From contig PXEI01000328.1 of assembly GCA_003564775.1 (NCBI GenBank), positions 1-8,576 on the forward strand: DNA of 8,576 bases, written 5' to 3'. The notes under the pieces are model-generated. The model saw nothing but the letters and a program-made list of their open reading frames with translations. It searched no databases and was not told the origin of the DNA. Shown here piece after piece: positions 1-8,500 of the stretch (positions are counted from its first letter, which is position 1; every line of letters begins with the position of its first letter). The translations under genes and the position numbers were made by a program. Origin of the DNA: Spirochaetaceae bacterium. Lineage in GTDB: Bacteria; Spirochaetota; Spirochaetia; DSM-27196; SLAA01.

Positions 1-1035
1 AGCCCCGCCGTTAAATACGGTATAGTCGGGGTTCGGCTGCCGCAATAGTGTGTCCAGGTCCTCCGGTCGGGTGGAGTAGCTATCCCGACTTCCATCGCGG
101 AACATAAGAAACTCGCTGTTTTTGTCTGGCACAATCCGGTACTCAATTCGTTCGATGTATGGCAGGCTGGTACCGGCCTCGTCGGTCTGCCAGTAGTTGG
201 GGTTGCGCTGCAAGACAACACGCACACCCGGGTCATACTCCACTAAGTGGTACTGCCCAATTGACGGAATACTCCGCACCGGTGTGTCTACACTGAAAAG
301 ATCAAGCACCCCTTCGGAACCACCTTGCTCTTTGGCCGGTTGATAAATGTGACGAGGACCAAACTGCATGTTGGTAGAGAGTATGGGGTTGGAAACTATG
401 CGCGGATAGATAAAGGCAAAACTCCGCTCGTCTATTTTTTCAATTTCTATTCGAGCCGAGCTCCCGTCCGGCATTTCAATGAACTGGCCAGCATACCCAG
501 GGAGCTGAAGCGAACGGTCACCGTCAATCTCGTTGTACCAGTACACCACGTCGTCGGAGCTCACCTCTACCCAGGTCTCGGGACTGCTGTCTGGTGTCGT
601 CCAGTAGAGCTCATCACGAAGCGTATACACTACCCGCAGGCTGTCGTTAGCCTCGTCCGCCTCTACCTCAAAATGGGCCAAGGCTGGTGTGAACTCGCGC
701 TTGTACGGGTCATAGTCGGCAAGGTAGTCAAATAGTGGGTCAATGACCGACCGGGTATCACCGTCGCGGGCAGTGAGCGTGTTGAATGTACGCGGGTCGT
801 TATTAATGCTGGAAGTCCAGGTGCCGCCAACTTGACCAACACGAAACGGTGCCTCACCCCCCGGGCGGGAGACCGTTCGCTGCAGTATGGTTTCGCGACT
901 GTCTATTTGACCGGCCGCTATATCGTCCTCATGTATCTCCTCCCCGCCACCACAGGCAGCAAACTGCAGCGCCACAATCAGGAGCAACGACGCCACGACA
1001 GGAAAAGAGAAGCGGTTTCTCACGGTTCGATTCAC
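1..1035 (-). CDS. ABC transporter substrate-binding lipoprotein, SBP family 5 (3' end beyond window)
   Basis: This is the N-terminal 345 residues of an extracellular solute-binding protein of the oligopeptide/nickel type (SBP_bac_5), the capture subunit of an ABC importer. I read it by translating the minus strand; it has no stop before the left edge. A lipoprotein signal is clear: an Arg-rich n-region (R3, R6, R8), a hydrophobic core at about 13-25, then F-A-A-C with Cys28 as the lipidation site and a Gly/acidic tether. Family-like stretches follow: NNDPRTFNTLTARD (78-91), SSDDVVYWYNEI (159-170), FGPRHIYQPA (225-234) and a G-Q-Y-H-L-V-E-Y-x-P-G segment (260-270) leading into RNPNYW (277-282). 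Start choice: an ATG at 1041 directly abuts AAGGAG, leaving no spacer. The GTG at 1035 lies 6 nt from it and is preferred. The ligand could be peptide or oligosaccharide; the sequence does not say. Permease and ATPase genes would be expected past the left edge. Confidence 0.5.
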   Translation of the reverse strand, partial: MNRTVRNRFSFPVVASLLLIVALQFAACGGGEEIHEDDIAAGQIDSRETILQRTVSRPGGEAPFRVGQVGGTWTSSINNDPRTFNTLTARDGDTRSVIDPLFDYLADYDPYKREFTPALAHFEVEADEANDSLRVVYTLRDELYWTTPDSSPETWVEVSSDDVVYWYNEIDGDRSLQLPGYAGQFIEMPDGSSARIEIEKIDERSFAFIYPRIVSNPILSTNMQFGPRHIYQPAKEQGGSEGVLDLFSVDTPVRSIPSIGQYHLVEYDPGVRVVLQRNPNYWQTDEAGTSLPYIERIEYRIVPDKNSEFLMFRDGSRDSYSTRPEDLDTLLRQPNPDYTVFNGGA

Positions 1036-1041
1036 AAGCAT

Positions 1042-1047
1042 CTCCTT
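1042..1047 (-). promoter_or_regulatory. Ribosome-binding site deciding the lipoprotein start
   Basis: The coding strand reads AAGGAG, a near-perfect Shine-Dalgarno sequence. It touches the ATG at 1041 with no spacer but is 6 nt from the in-frame GTG at 1035. It therefore supports GTG as the real initiation codon. Confidence 0.75.
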
Positions 1048-1065
1048 GCGGGTTGTACGTGGATA

Positions 1066-1093
1066 AATATACCAAAAAAATCGGAAAAACCAA
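1066..1093 (-). promoter_or_regulatory. Candidate sigma70-type promoter for the lipoprotein gene
   Basis: In the gap after the GH57 stop the coding strand has TTGGTT (1093-1088), a 16-nt spacer, then TATATT (1071-1066). The -10 box is preceded by TGG, which fits the extended -10 pattern TGn. The spacer is T-rich, including a run of seven T. Transcription would start near 1059, leaving a leader of roughly 25 nt before the GTG. This suggests the lipoprotein can be transcribed apart from the trehalose genes. I see no stem-loop in this gap that would make an intrinsic terminator, so read-through from the upstream genes also remains possible. Confidence 0.45.
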
Positions 1094-1115
1094 AGGGAGG
1101 AAAGGTGGGGCAGGA

Positions 1116-3566
1116 CTACTCGCTCCGGCCTGTCTCGGCGGACTCCAGAGCGGGCGGAACCCGTACCTGAAAATGCTCGGCAAGGGCTCGAAAAGCCTTC
1201 CGCACCCGTGAACTTCGGAACGCCGGAAACACATCGGCAGCACGTGCTACGGCAAAGTATATGTTCTGAGCTTCATGCAGGTCCAGTTCAAGCTCAAGTC
1301 CTTGTAGTTCCTCAAACACCGCTACCAGGTTTTCAAGTATCTCGGCCGAGGCTTCCTGGTCTCGGACGCTCCGCATAATAGTGTCGATTCGGTTCCCAAT
1401 CTCAAACCGGAGGTCTTCACCGGTGGGCTCAAATGGCCAGCGACCGTACTCCTCAACCGCGTTTCGCAACGCGCCTATATCAATGAGGCCATTACCCTGG
1501 AAAACTGACCGAAGATCGGTGTTGAGTATATACTCCACCGGAGCGGCCAGCGCAGCCGGAATCGGCATTTCCAGCTCCTTCAGTGCTCGCAGAATAGAGT
1601 AGTTCGACTCAAAAACCCGCCTGTAGTTGATCTCAACGTCCTTATAGGTGAAGTCGAGCAAACTTCGCATGACGCGTCGTTGTTCTTCCTTAAAGAGGTT
1701 CCACAGCAGGTAACTCTGCCGGCCGAACGCCCTGTCGAGCATGATAATTGCGCTTGGAATATTGTTGTCCAGAAAACTGGCCTGAACGGCTTCCAGGGTA
1801 CGCTGAAACCTGGGCTTCTGTTCGACGCGCTTCACACCACCAATCACGTTATGATCACCCAGATGAAGAACGGCAAACATCACCTCGGCTTCATCATGCG
1901 TAATGTCTGAGCGGAGCAGTAGTGTGCCTGAAGCAAAACGGTACTTTCCGGCACGATGCCGGCTGAACTCACTCCGACGCACATGAAAGTAGGAGAGACG
2001 AAACTCACTCTCCTCGGTTTCATGAAATAACGAGCTGACCGCATAATGCCCGGCTACGCGGTCCAAGGTAACCACCGCGCCCGCCACAAAACGCTCGTAG
2101 ACCTTGTCGCCATCTGCAAGCGATGCAACGTTGCTGGGTGCGTCTTTTAACTTCGTGCGGAAGAGTGGCTCCAGATTCTTGTCCGCCAAAGTCCTGGCCA
2201 ACTGCATGGCGCGGGCGGCATACTGAAGGATCTGAACGGTTTCGATCCCGGAGATTTCATCAAAGAACCAACCACAGCTGGTGTACATGAGCAGCGCATG
2301 TCTCTGCATCTCAAGCGCCGAGAAAACCCGTGCTTTCTCGGTCTCGCTCAGTTGTGAACGGGCCTCCTCCTTGAGAAAAAGCGCCTCACTATCAGGTGAC
2401 CGGTCCACTACAAGCTCGATATATCGGTCTCGTGCCTGCCATGGAAGCGTGAGATACGACTCAACAAGCTCCTCATAGAGCGACTCGAGTTCGTCTCTTA
2501 GCCAGTCAAGCGTCTCACGTAATGGCGTACGCCAGCCCTGGGTCCAGCCGGGCTTCCCTCCGGAGTTGCAGCCACAGTTTGATCTCCACCGCTCAACTCC
2601 ATGCATACAACTCCAGGAGCTGTTCTCGAGTATCTGCGCTTCCCACCGTGGGGGCACGAGCTCCAGATACTCTCCGTACACCGTAACCCGGGCAGACTCT
2701 CGCTTGCGAATAGAGTTCAGGCAGTAGCTCAGAGCCATCTCGCCGTTGCGATGATGATGTCCATAGGTCTCGCCATCCGTAGCAATATGAACTAGTTCCG
2801 GCGTGCGCGAATACTCGGAAAACCCCGACAATAGCCTTCCGGCAAAGTTCTCGCCGCTGTCGAGCAACCCTCCAAACGCCACATCTTGAGAAACGCCCCC
2901 ATCATAGAAGAAAAGCGCGATACTTCGGCCCGAGGGCAGACGACAGAGATAAGGCCGCCGCGGATCAACTTTACCGCCGGACACATCGATCCAGTCCTTA
3001 CTCTCGAGCACCCGAACAGCTGCGCATTGGTGCGGCGACAGCACGGTAAAACGCACTCCCTCCGCGGCAAGCACCTCAAGTGTCTCGGTATCGACCGCGG
3101 TCTCGGCCAGCCACATGCCTTCAGCCTTGCGTCCGAATCGATACTCGAAATCACTCATTCCCCAACGAACCTGGGTAAGTTTGTCTCGCGGTGATGCAAG
3201 TGGCATGATGATGTGGTTGTACACTTGGGCCATTGCCGCACCGTGTCCGCCAAAGTGAGATAGACTCCGGCGGTCTGCATCTATAATCGACTCATAGATC
3301 TCCGGGTGTTTGTGTTCGAGCCACGACAACAGGGTAGGCCCAAAGTTGAAGCTCATGTACTCGTAGTTGCTCACGATATCCGTTATGAAACCATCATCAT
3401 CCAGTATGCGAGCAAATGCGTTTGGAGCGTAACACTCGGCGGTTATACGCTCGTTCCAGTCATGGTACGGATGCGCGGTGTCCTGAAGCTCGATCTCCTC
3501 TAACCATGGGGACTCACGTGGCGGTTGGTAAAAGTGTCCGTGAATGCAGATGAATCGATTAGTCAT
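1116..3566 (-). CDS. GH57-family glycoside hydrolase with DUF3536 domain
   Basis: An 816-residue protein with no signal peptide, so probably cytoplasmic. GH57 enzymes are retaining alpha-glucan hydrolases, branching enzymes or glucanotransferases; the DUF3536 subgroup (COG1449-like) has no settled reaction that I know of. GH57 motifs appear in order: HGHFYQPPR (9-17) as region 1; GGHGAAMAQVYNHIIMPL (106-123) as region 2; GMWLAE (150-155) as region 3, with E155 the predicted nucleophile; and TDGETYGHHH (263-272) as region 4, with D264 the predicted acid/base. A conserved-looking Cys/His stretch follows (C320, H322, C331, C333), then a mainly helical C-terminal half containing MYTSCGWFFDEISGIE (427-442), which I recognise as DUF3536-type. 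The ATG at 3566 gives the N-terminus expected for the family. The gene lies 39 bp after treZ in the same frame and is probably co-transcribed with it. Substrate is inferred from context as malto-oligosaccharide or glycogen-like glucan. Confidence 0.9.
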   Translation of the reverse strand: MTNRFICIHGHFYQPPRESPWLEEIELQDTAHPYHDWNERITAECYAPNAFARILDDDGFITDIVSNYEYMSFNFGPTLLSWLEHKHPEIYESIIDADRRSLSHFGGHGAAMAQVYNHIIMPLASPRDKLTQVRWGMSDFEYRFGRKAEGMWLAETAVDTETLEVLAAEGVRFTVLSPHQCAAVRVLESKDWIDVSGGKVDPRRPYLCRLPSGRSIALFFYDGGVSQDVAFGGLLDSGENFAGRLLSGFSEYSRTPELVHIATDGETYGHHHRNGEMALSYCLNSIRKRESARVTVYGEYLELVPPRWEAQILENSSWSCMHGVERWRSNCGCNSGGKPGWTQGWRTPLRETLDWLRDELESLYEELVESYLTLPWQARDRYIELVVDRSPDSEALFLKEEARSQLSETEKARVFSALEMQRHALLMYTSCGWFFDEISGIETVQILQYAARAMQLARTLADKNLEPLFRTKLKDAPSNVASLADGDKVYERFVAGAVVTLDRVAGHYAVSSLFHETEESEFRLSYFHVRRSEFSRHRAGKYRFASGTLLLRSDITHDEAEVMFAVLHLGDHNVIGGVKRVEQKPRFQRTLEAVQASFLDNNIPSAIIMLDRAFGRQSYLLWNLFKEEQRRVMRSLLDFTYKDVEINYRRVFESNYSILRALKELEMPIPAALAAPVEYILNTDLRSVFQGNGLIDIGALRNAVEEYGRWPFEPTGEDLRFEIGNRIDTIMRSVRDQEASAEILENLVAVFEELQGLELELDLHEAQNIYFAVARAADVFPAFRSSRVRKAFRALAEHFQVRVPPALESAETGRSE

Positions 3567-3572
3567 ACAGTA

Positions 3573-3580
3573 CTCGCCTT
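3573..3580 (-). promoter_or_regulatory. Weak ribosome-binding site of the GH57 gene, overlapping a 9-codon mini-ORF
   Basis: The coding strand reads AAGGCGAG, an imperfect Shine-Dalgarno 6 nt before the ATG at 3566. A tiny open frame, ATG at 3592 to TGA at 3565-3563 (MRRAKASTV), runs through this site. Its stop overlaps the GH57 start as ATGA. Together with the weak site, this suggests that GH57 translation may depend on ribosomes arriving from treZ. That is inference; the mini-ORF may be chance. Confidence 0.4.
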
Positions 3581-3605
3581 TGCGCGCCTCATGGTCTCCA
3601 CGCGC

Positions 3606-5531
3606 CTAAACAGCCTCGTCTACCTCAAACACCACAACGCCCCAGCCGGGGAGCCGTACACTGGGCTCGCCAGTATCGCCGTGAGTTGTGCCCGCACCAA
3701 GCTGCTCTGTGAGCTTCTGTTCATCTGCCCAGGTACACACGCGTGCACGGGATATCTTCAGTTCCAGTTTAGCCAGGGCCAGCTCAACCTCATGCTCCCC
3801 GCAGTTGGCGCACACAACAAAGGGCCCTCGCTTGTAGGCTATGAGCGGCAGCCCCACCTCAATGCGCGTGACCACACGTGCCCCACCGGACTCGCGCCGG
3901 ATCCGCAACAACTCACGGTACAGCTCAAGAACTGCCTTGCCCGGTTGCCGGTCGGCTGCAGAGACATCCAGAACAGAGTCGTTGAAGGTGCTCTCGGCAA
4001 CCGGGTCAGGGGGCTCTACCCCGTCATAGAACTCGGCGAACTCACGTTTGCGGCCCTCGCGGGTAGCCTCAAGCAAGGCTTCGTCCCCGTGGTTAACAAA
4101 GAAGAAGAACGGACGCGTCTCAGCATACTCCTCGCCCATAAACAGCAACGGTACATAGGGGCTCATGAGTAACAGGCTGAGCGCAAACCTATACTGTTCC
4201 GGAGTCACGAGCTGTGACAGGCGCTCGCCGAACATGCGGTTGCCCACCTGGTCGTGATTCTGAATACAGACCACAAACCGCTCCGCAGGCACCCCTTCCG
4301 GGCTGTTGCCATGCCTCCGTTTTCTATGGGTCGAGTAACCGCCGCTCAGATTGTAAGCCTGAAAGAGCGCGCGCTCAAGCTGCTCAAGCCCGCCAAAATC
4401 GGCGTAGTATCCGCGGCGCTCACCGGTCAGCAGCACATGTACTGCATGGTGAAAGTCGTCGGCCCAGTGGCCCGCAAGACCGTAGCCGCTCTCTTCGCGC
4501 CTGCGCACAAGCCGCGAGTCGTTCATATCGCTTTCGGCAATGAGGTAACGAGGCCGCCTGGGCGCTGACTCTTCGGAACCCATGGAAGCGTCCGGGCCAA
4601 AGGCCTCGTCAACCGCAGCCTGTAGCTCCGCAAGAAAAGGGCGCGCGCCGGTGTCGTAGATCGCATGCACCGCATCAAGACGCAGGGCGTCAATATCGTA
4701 GCGATCCAACCAGAACAGTGCGTTGCGAATGAAGTAGGCCCGCACTTCATCACTATCCGGGCCGTCAAAGTTAATGGCCTCACCCCAGGGCGTTCGGTAG
4801 GCATCGGTAAAATAGGGGCCAAACTCACGAAGATAGTTACCCTCTGGGCCAAGGTGGTTGTAAACCACATCCAGTACCACAGCTATCCCAAGACCGTGTG
4901 CTGCGTCAACAAAACCGGCCAAGCCTTCCGGGCCTCCATAACTGGCCTGCACCGCATAGGGTTGCACCCCGTCATAGCCCCAGTTGCGCTCCCCGGCAAA
5001 AGCCGCTACCGGCATAATCTCAACCGCAGTAATTCCAAGCTCGGCAAGCCTCGGTAACTGCCCTGCCGCCGCAGCGAAAGTCCCCTCGGGAGTAAAGGTA
5101 CCCACATGGAGCTCGTAGATGACGTACTCATGGAGACGCGGGGCGATGTAGTCGGTGTTCTGCAGGCCAAAGCTGCGGGTATCTACGAGGGCCGAGGGCC
5201 CATGAACCCCGACTGGCTGGAACCGTGAGGCGGGATCCGGCAACCGGCGGCCGTCCTCGGTCAGCAGAAAGTACGTCTGCCCGGCTTCACACCCATCCAC
5301 CTCGCAGCGGTGATACCCGTCTTCGTCTCGCCGCATTGTGTGGAGAACTCCGTCATCACCGGTTTCCAGCAACAGTTGCGACTGCAACGGGGCCCAGATG
5401 CAAAACTCCGCACGGTGTGTGTTGGAGTTGTACTCTACTCCCACAAAGGGCGGTAGCAGATGATCCGGCTCAGCGAGGCTTGGCGAAGGAAGCCCACCCC
5501 GGCCACCGGCCGCATGATGCTCCTCAGACAC
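3606..5531 (-). CDS. treZ: Malto-oligosyltrehalose trehalohydrolase
   Basis: Hydrolyses the alpha-1,4 bond next to the trehalose end of malto-oligosyltrehalose, releasing trehalose; it is the second step of the cytoplasmic TreY-TreZ route from glycogen or maltodextrin. The 641-residue protein has an N-terminal beta-sandwich (about 29-120, with FCIWAP at 43-48), then a GH13 barrel. Motifs: NWGYDGVQPYA (183-193); DVVYNHLGPEGNYL (221-234); DALRLDAVHAIYD (281-293) with D286 the predicted nucleophile; LIAESDMND (330-338) with E333 the acid/base; and CIQNHDQVGNR (422-432) with D427 the transition-state stabiliser. DALRLDAVHAI and IQNHDQVGNR separate TreZ from glycogen branching enzyme. It starts with GTG behind GGAGG and overlaps the treS end by 8 bp, pointing to one transcript. 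It is slightly long, because of an unstructured-looking N-terminus (1-28) and a polar insert near 313-328. Its partner TreY is not in the window. Confidence 0.95.
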   Translation of the reverse strand: MSEEHHAAGGRGGLPSPSLAEPDHLLPPFVGVEYNSNTHRAEFCIWAPLQSQLLLETGDDGVLHTMRRDEDGYHRCEVDGCEAGQTYFLLTEDGRRLPDPASRFQPVGVHGPSALVDTRSFGLQNTDYIAPRLHEYVIYELHVGTFTPEGTFAAAAGQLPRLAELGITAVEIMPVAAFAGERNWGYDGVQPYAVQASYGGPEGLAGFVDAAHGLGIAVVLDVVYNHLGPEGNYLREFGPYFTDAYRTPWGEAINFDGPDSDEVRAYFIRNALFWLDRYDIDALRLDAVHAIYDTGARPFLAELQAAVDEAFGPDASMGSEESAPRRPRYLIAESDMNDSRLVRRREESGYGLAGHWADDFHHAVHVLLTGERRGYYADFGGLEQLERALFQAYNLSGGYSTHRKRRHGNSPEGVPAERFVVCIQNHDQVGNRMFGERLSQLVTPEQYRFALSLLLMSPYVPLLFMGEEYAETRPFFFFVNHGDEALLEATREGRKREFAEFYDGVEPPDPVAESTFNDSVLDVSAADRQPGKAVLELYRELLRIRRESGGARVVTRIEVGLPLIAYKRGPFVVCANCGEHEVELALAKLELKISRARVCTWADEQKLTEQLGAGTTHGDTGEPSVRLPGWGVVVFEVDEAV

Positions 5532-8500
5532 TCTCGGCCTCCAGGATCTGCTGTATACCGGCTATGGGTATTCCAATCCAGTCCGGCCGGTTGTTCAGCT
5601 CGTAGCCAACCTCATAAACCGCCTTCTCCAGCAGAAAAACCTCAAGCAACAGGCGTGAATCCTCCTCCGTGTCCGGAAGTAGGCCACTCGTCTGAATGAG
5701 CTGGTAATACCCCTCAAGAAATGCTCCGGCAGAAGCACGGTACCAGGGCTCAACCCACGGCTCCAGCGACTCAAGATCGTGCTCGCGAAGCTCGGCATAC
5801 TCAAGAAAGCGCGAGTATACCGCGTAGTGCAGCGAGCGTAACAACCCAGCCACGTCTCTCAGCGGAGAGTAGCGCAGACGGCGTTCGCTCGTTGCACGTG
5901 CTGGCTCACCCTCAAAGTCGATAATGGTGAAGTCTCGCCCCGAGAACAAGACCTGCCCCAGATGATAGTCGCCATGGATTCGAATCTTGCGCGCATCAAT
6001 GCGGTGATCCTTGATACGGGCAAAGCTGCCGATAATCTCTTCTTCAAGTCCACTCAAGGCTTCGATCCGCGCACTCAGCGACTCGTCCTTACGAGCCTTG
6101 TTCACCTGAGTCATAACGCGGCGGAAAAGACTGCGCATGGACTGAAAAACGGAACGTTGGTAGAGCAGTGAGAAGCTCTCCACGGCGAAATCGGGGTTCC
6201 CATTAGACACCGCCAGAGCCTTATGAAGTTCAGCAGTGCGTCGGCCCAGAAGGCGCATCATCTCAAGAAAGAATCGATCAACCTTACCGACAAACTCCTC
6301 CGGTAAGTCATCAATCTTAGGGCCGGTAACCGCAGGCGCTAGACTTGGGGGTTTAATGCCCTCAGCTGCCGATGTCAATACAGTTTCAAAGTAGCGGTCA
6401 ACCGCACCGGTAGTGAACTGAAAGGCGTCGCCCTCATTCCCAACAAAGTCTACGAGTAACCCGAATGAAGACACTGCACCGTTCGAGTCATGATACTCAA
6501 GATTGCCAAGATAGGCAGGAGTCCCAACCTCTGACTTGGTGTCTGCCAGATGACGCAACACCTCAATCTCCGGGTTCACTCCTTCTTCAAGCTTACGGTA
6601 GAGTTTGAAGAAACACGCGTCACGGTACAGGATAGAGGTGTTCGTTTGTTCAGCCCGAAGCACACGAGACTGGTACGGTTTCTCCATCTCCTGCAGAACA
6701 CTCCTCGCGGCCCGGCCCGCCATACCCACAAGCTGCCCGGCCCGGCCTTTCACCTTGCGCTTTCTCATCATGAGCTCAAAGATCTGCTCTCGCAGCTCAT
6801 CATTGTAGATTCCGTCGTAGATGATGCCGTCTTCACCTTCATAGCTCACCCGTAGCAGGACTGCATCAGGATGATCAGCCAGAATATTGTCGTACTCGGC
6901 CCCTGTGGCAATGCCCACCGGTATGCAGTAACGGTCGAGCTTGTCGTCTGCAAACTGCACCTGCACTACCAGCAACCAGACCCTCTCCGAGGAGTCCCCA
7001 AACGGAAAGCGGTCTGCAATGGATATGTCTTTAATTTTGCGTGCTTTGTCCCGGAACCAGCGTGCCGAGCTCATATAGGAGCCAAGAGGGTCACCTCCCA
7101 CTATACGAGCAAGCTTGGATGAGAAACTCGCCCAGTCCCGCGCACCAAGACTTGGCATATCCTTCACCTCGGCAGTTCCGACCGACTGAGACTCACTTGG
7201 CGGCAGCAGCCGAAACCACAGGAAGTCGTGCCCGGCAACCATGACCATATAGGGGGTTTCGCGCACACGCGGGAACTCGTTCCGGCTGAAGATTTCTTCG
7301 GGAGTCCACCCCTGGTAGTCGTGGTCGGCCAGCTCTATCTCCACCGTCTGCGCGAAACGAGAGAAATTGACGACCACCAGCAGGTGTTCATCCTCGTATG
7401 TCCGCAGAAAGGTCAGTACATGAATGTTCGATGAAGAAATGAAACTGATGTCGCCGCGGCTGAAGGCGCGAAAGCGCTTCCGGGTCGCAATGATTCGCTT
7501 CATCCACCAGAGGAGAGACGCGGTATTTGCCTGCTGCGTCTCTACATTCACCGCTTCGTAGTGATACTCCGGGTCAATGATCACCGGCAGATACAGTCGC
7601 TGCGGATTCGTGTGCGAGAACCCGGCATTCTTGTCGGAGCTCCACTGCATTGGTGTTCGTACACCATCACGGTCACCCAGATACACGTTATCGCCCATGC
7701 CAATCTCGTCGCCATAGTACAGAATAGGACTTCCGGGCAAGCTGAACAGCAGGCTGTTCATGAGCTCAATTTTGCGCCGGTGGTTATCAAGCAAGGGAGC
7801 CAGCCGACGCCGTATTCCAAGATTTATGCGCTGTCGCGGGTCCCCGGCGTAGACTTGGTACATGTAGTCCCGCTCTTCGTCGGTAACCATCTCAAGGGTG
7901 AGCTCATCGTGATTGCGAAGAAATATTCCCCACTGCGCACTTGGTGGAATCGCCGGTGTCTGCTCCAGAATATCAATGACTGGGAACCGATCTTCCATTT
8001 TGAGAGCCATGAAAAGCCGGGGCATGAGCGGAAAGTGGAAAGCCATGTTGCATTCATCGTCGTCACCAAAGTAGTTCACCGCGTCCTCGGGCCACTGATT
8101 TGCCTCGGCAAGTAACATGCAGTCGGGAAAGTTTTTGTCTACATGCGTGCGGAGATCACGCAAGAAGTCATGGGTCTCCTGGAGGTTCTCACAGTTGGTG
8201 TTCTCTCGTTCAAACAGGTACGGCACCGCGTCAAGACGCAAACCGTCAACGCCCATCTCCAGCCAGAAGTCCAGCACCTTGAACACCTCGGCCTGAACAT
8301 CGGGGTTGTCAAAGTTCAGGTCAGGCTGATGCGAGTAAAAACGGTGCCAGTAGTAGGCTCCGGCCACCGAGTCCCAACTCCAGTTAGAGGACTCAAAGTC
8401 CTTGAAGATAATGCGGGCATCCTCATACTTCTGAGGCGTGTCACTCCATACATAGTAGTCGCGCCACTTACTTCCCGGCTTGGCGTTACGGGCACGTTCA

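Noticed and set aside
325..735. 136-residue open frame on the plus strand
   Set aside because: The minus strand here encodes the solute-binding lipoprotein with continuous family-like sequence, so this is a shadow.
1074..1089. T-rich runs on the coding strand as an intrinsic terminator
   Set aside because: I found no GC-rich stem-loop immediately before the T runs; they are better read as the spacer of the candidate promoter.
832..1243. Overlapping short frames on both strands around the GH57-lipoprotein junction
   Set aside because: They cross the junction in frames different from the two real genes and show low-complexity, Arg/Pro-rich shadow composition.
3525..4172. 215-residue open frame on the plus strand
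   Set aside because: It lies antisense across the 3' half of treZ and the treZ-GH57 gap, has no recognisable domain, and the opposite strand is a clear enzyme with intact motifs.
3606..5531. Glycogen branching enzyme (GlgB) as an alternative for the TreZ gene
   Set aside because: The RLDAVHAIYD and IQNHDQVGNR motifs and the domain layout are those of TreZ, not GlgB.
7561..8115. 184-residue open frame on the plus strand
   Set aside because: Fully antisense to the conserved TreS catalytic barrel; no family resemblance.
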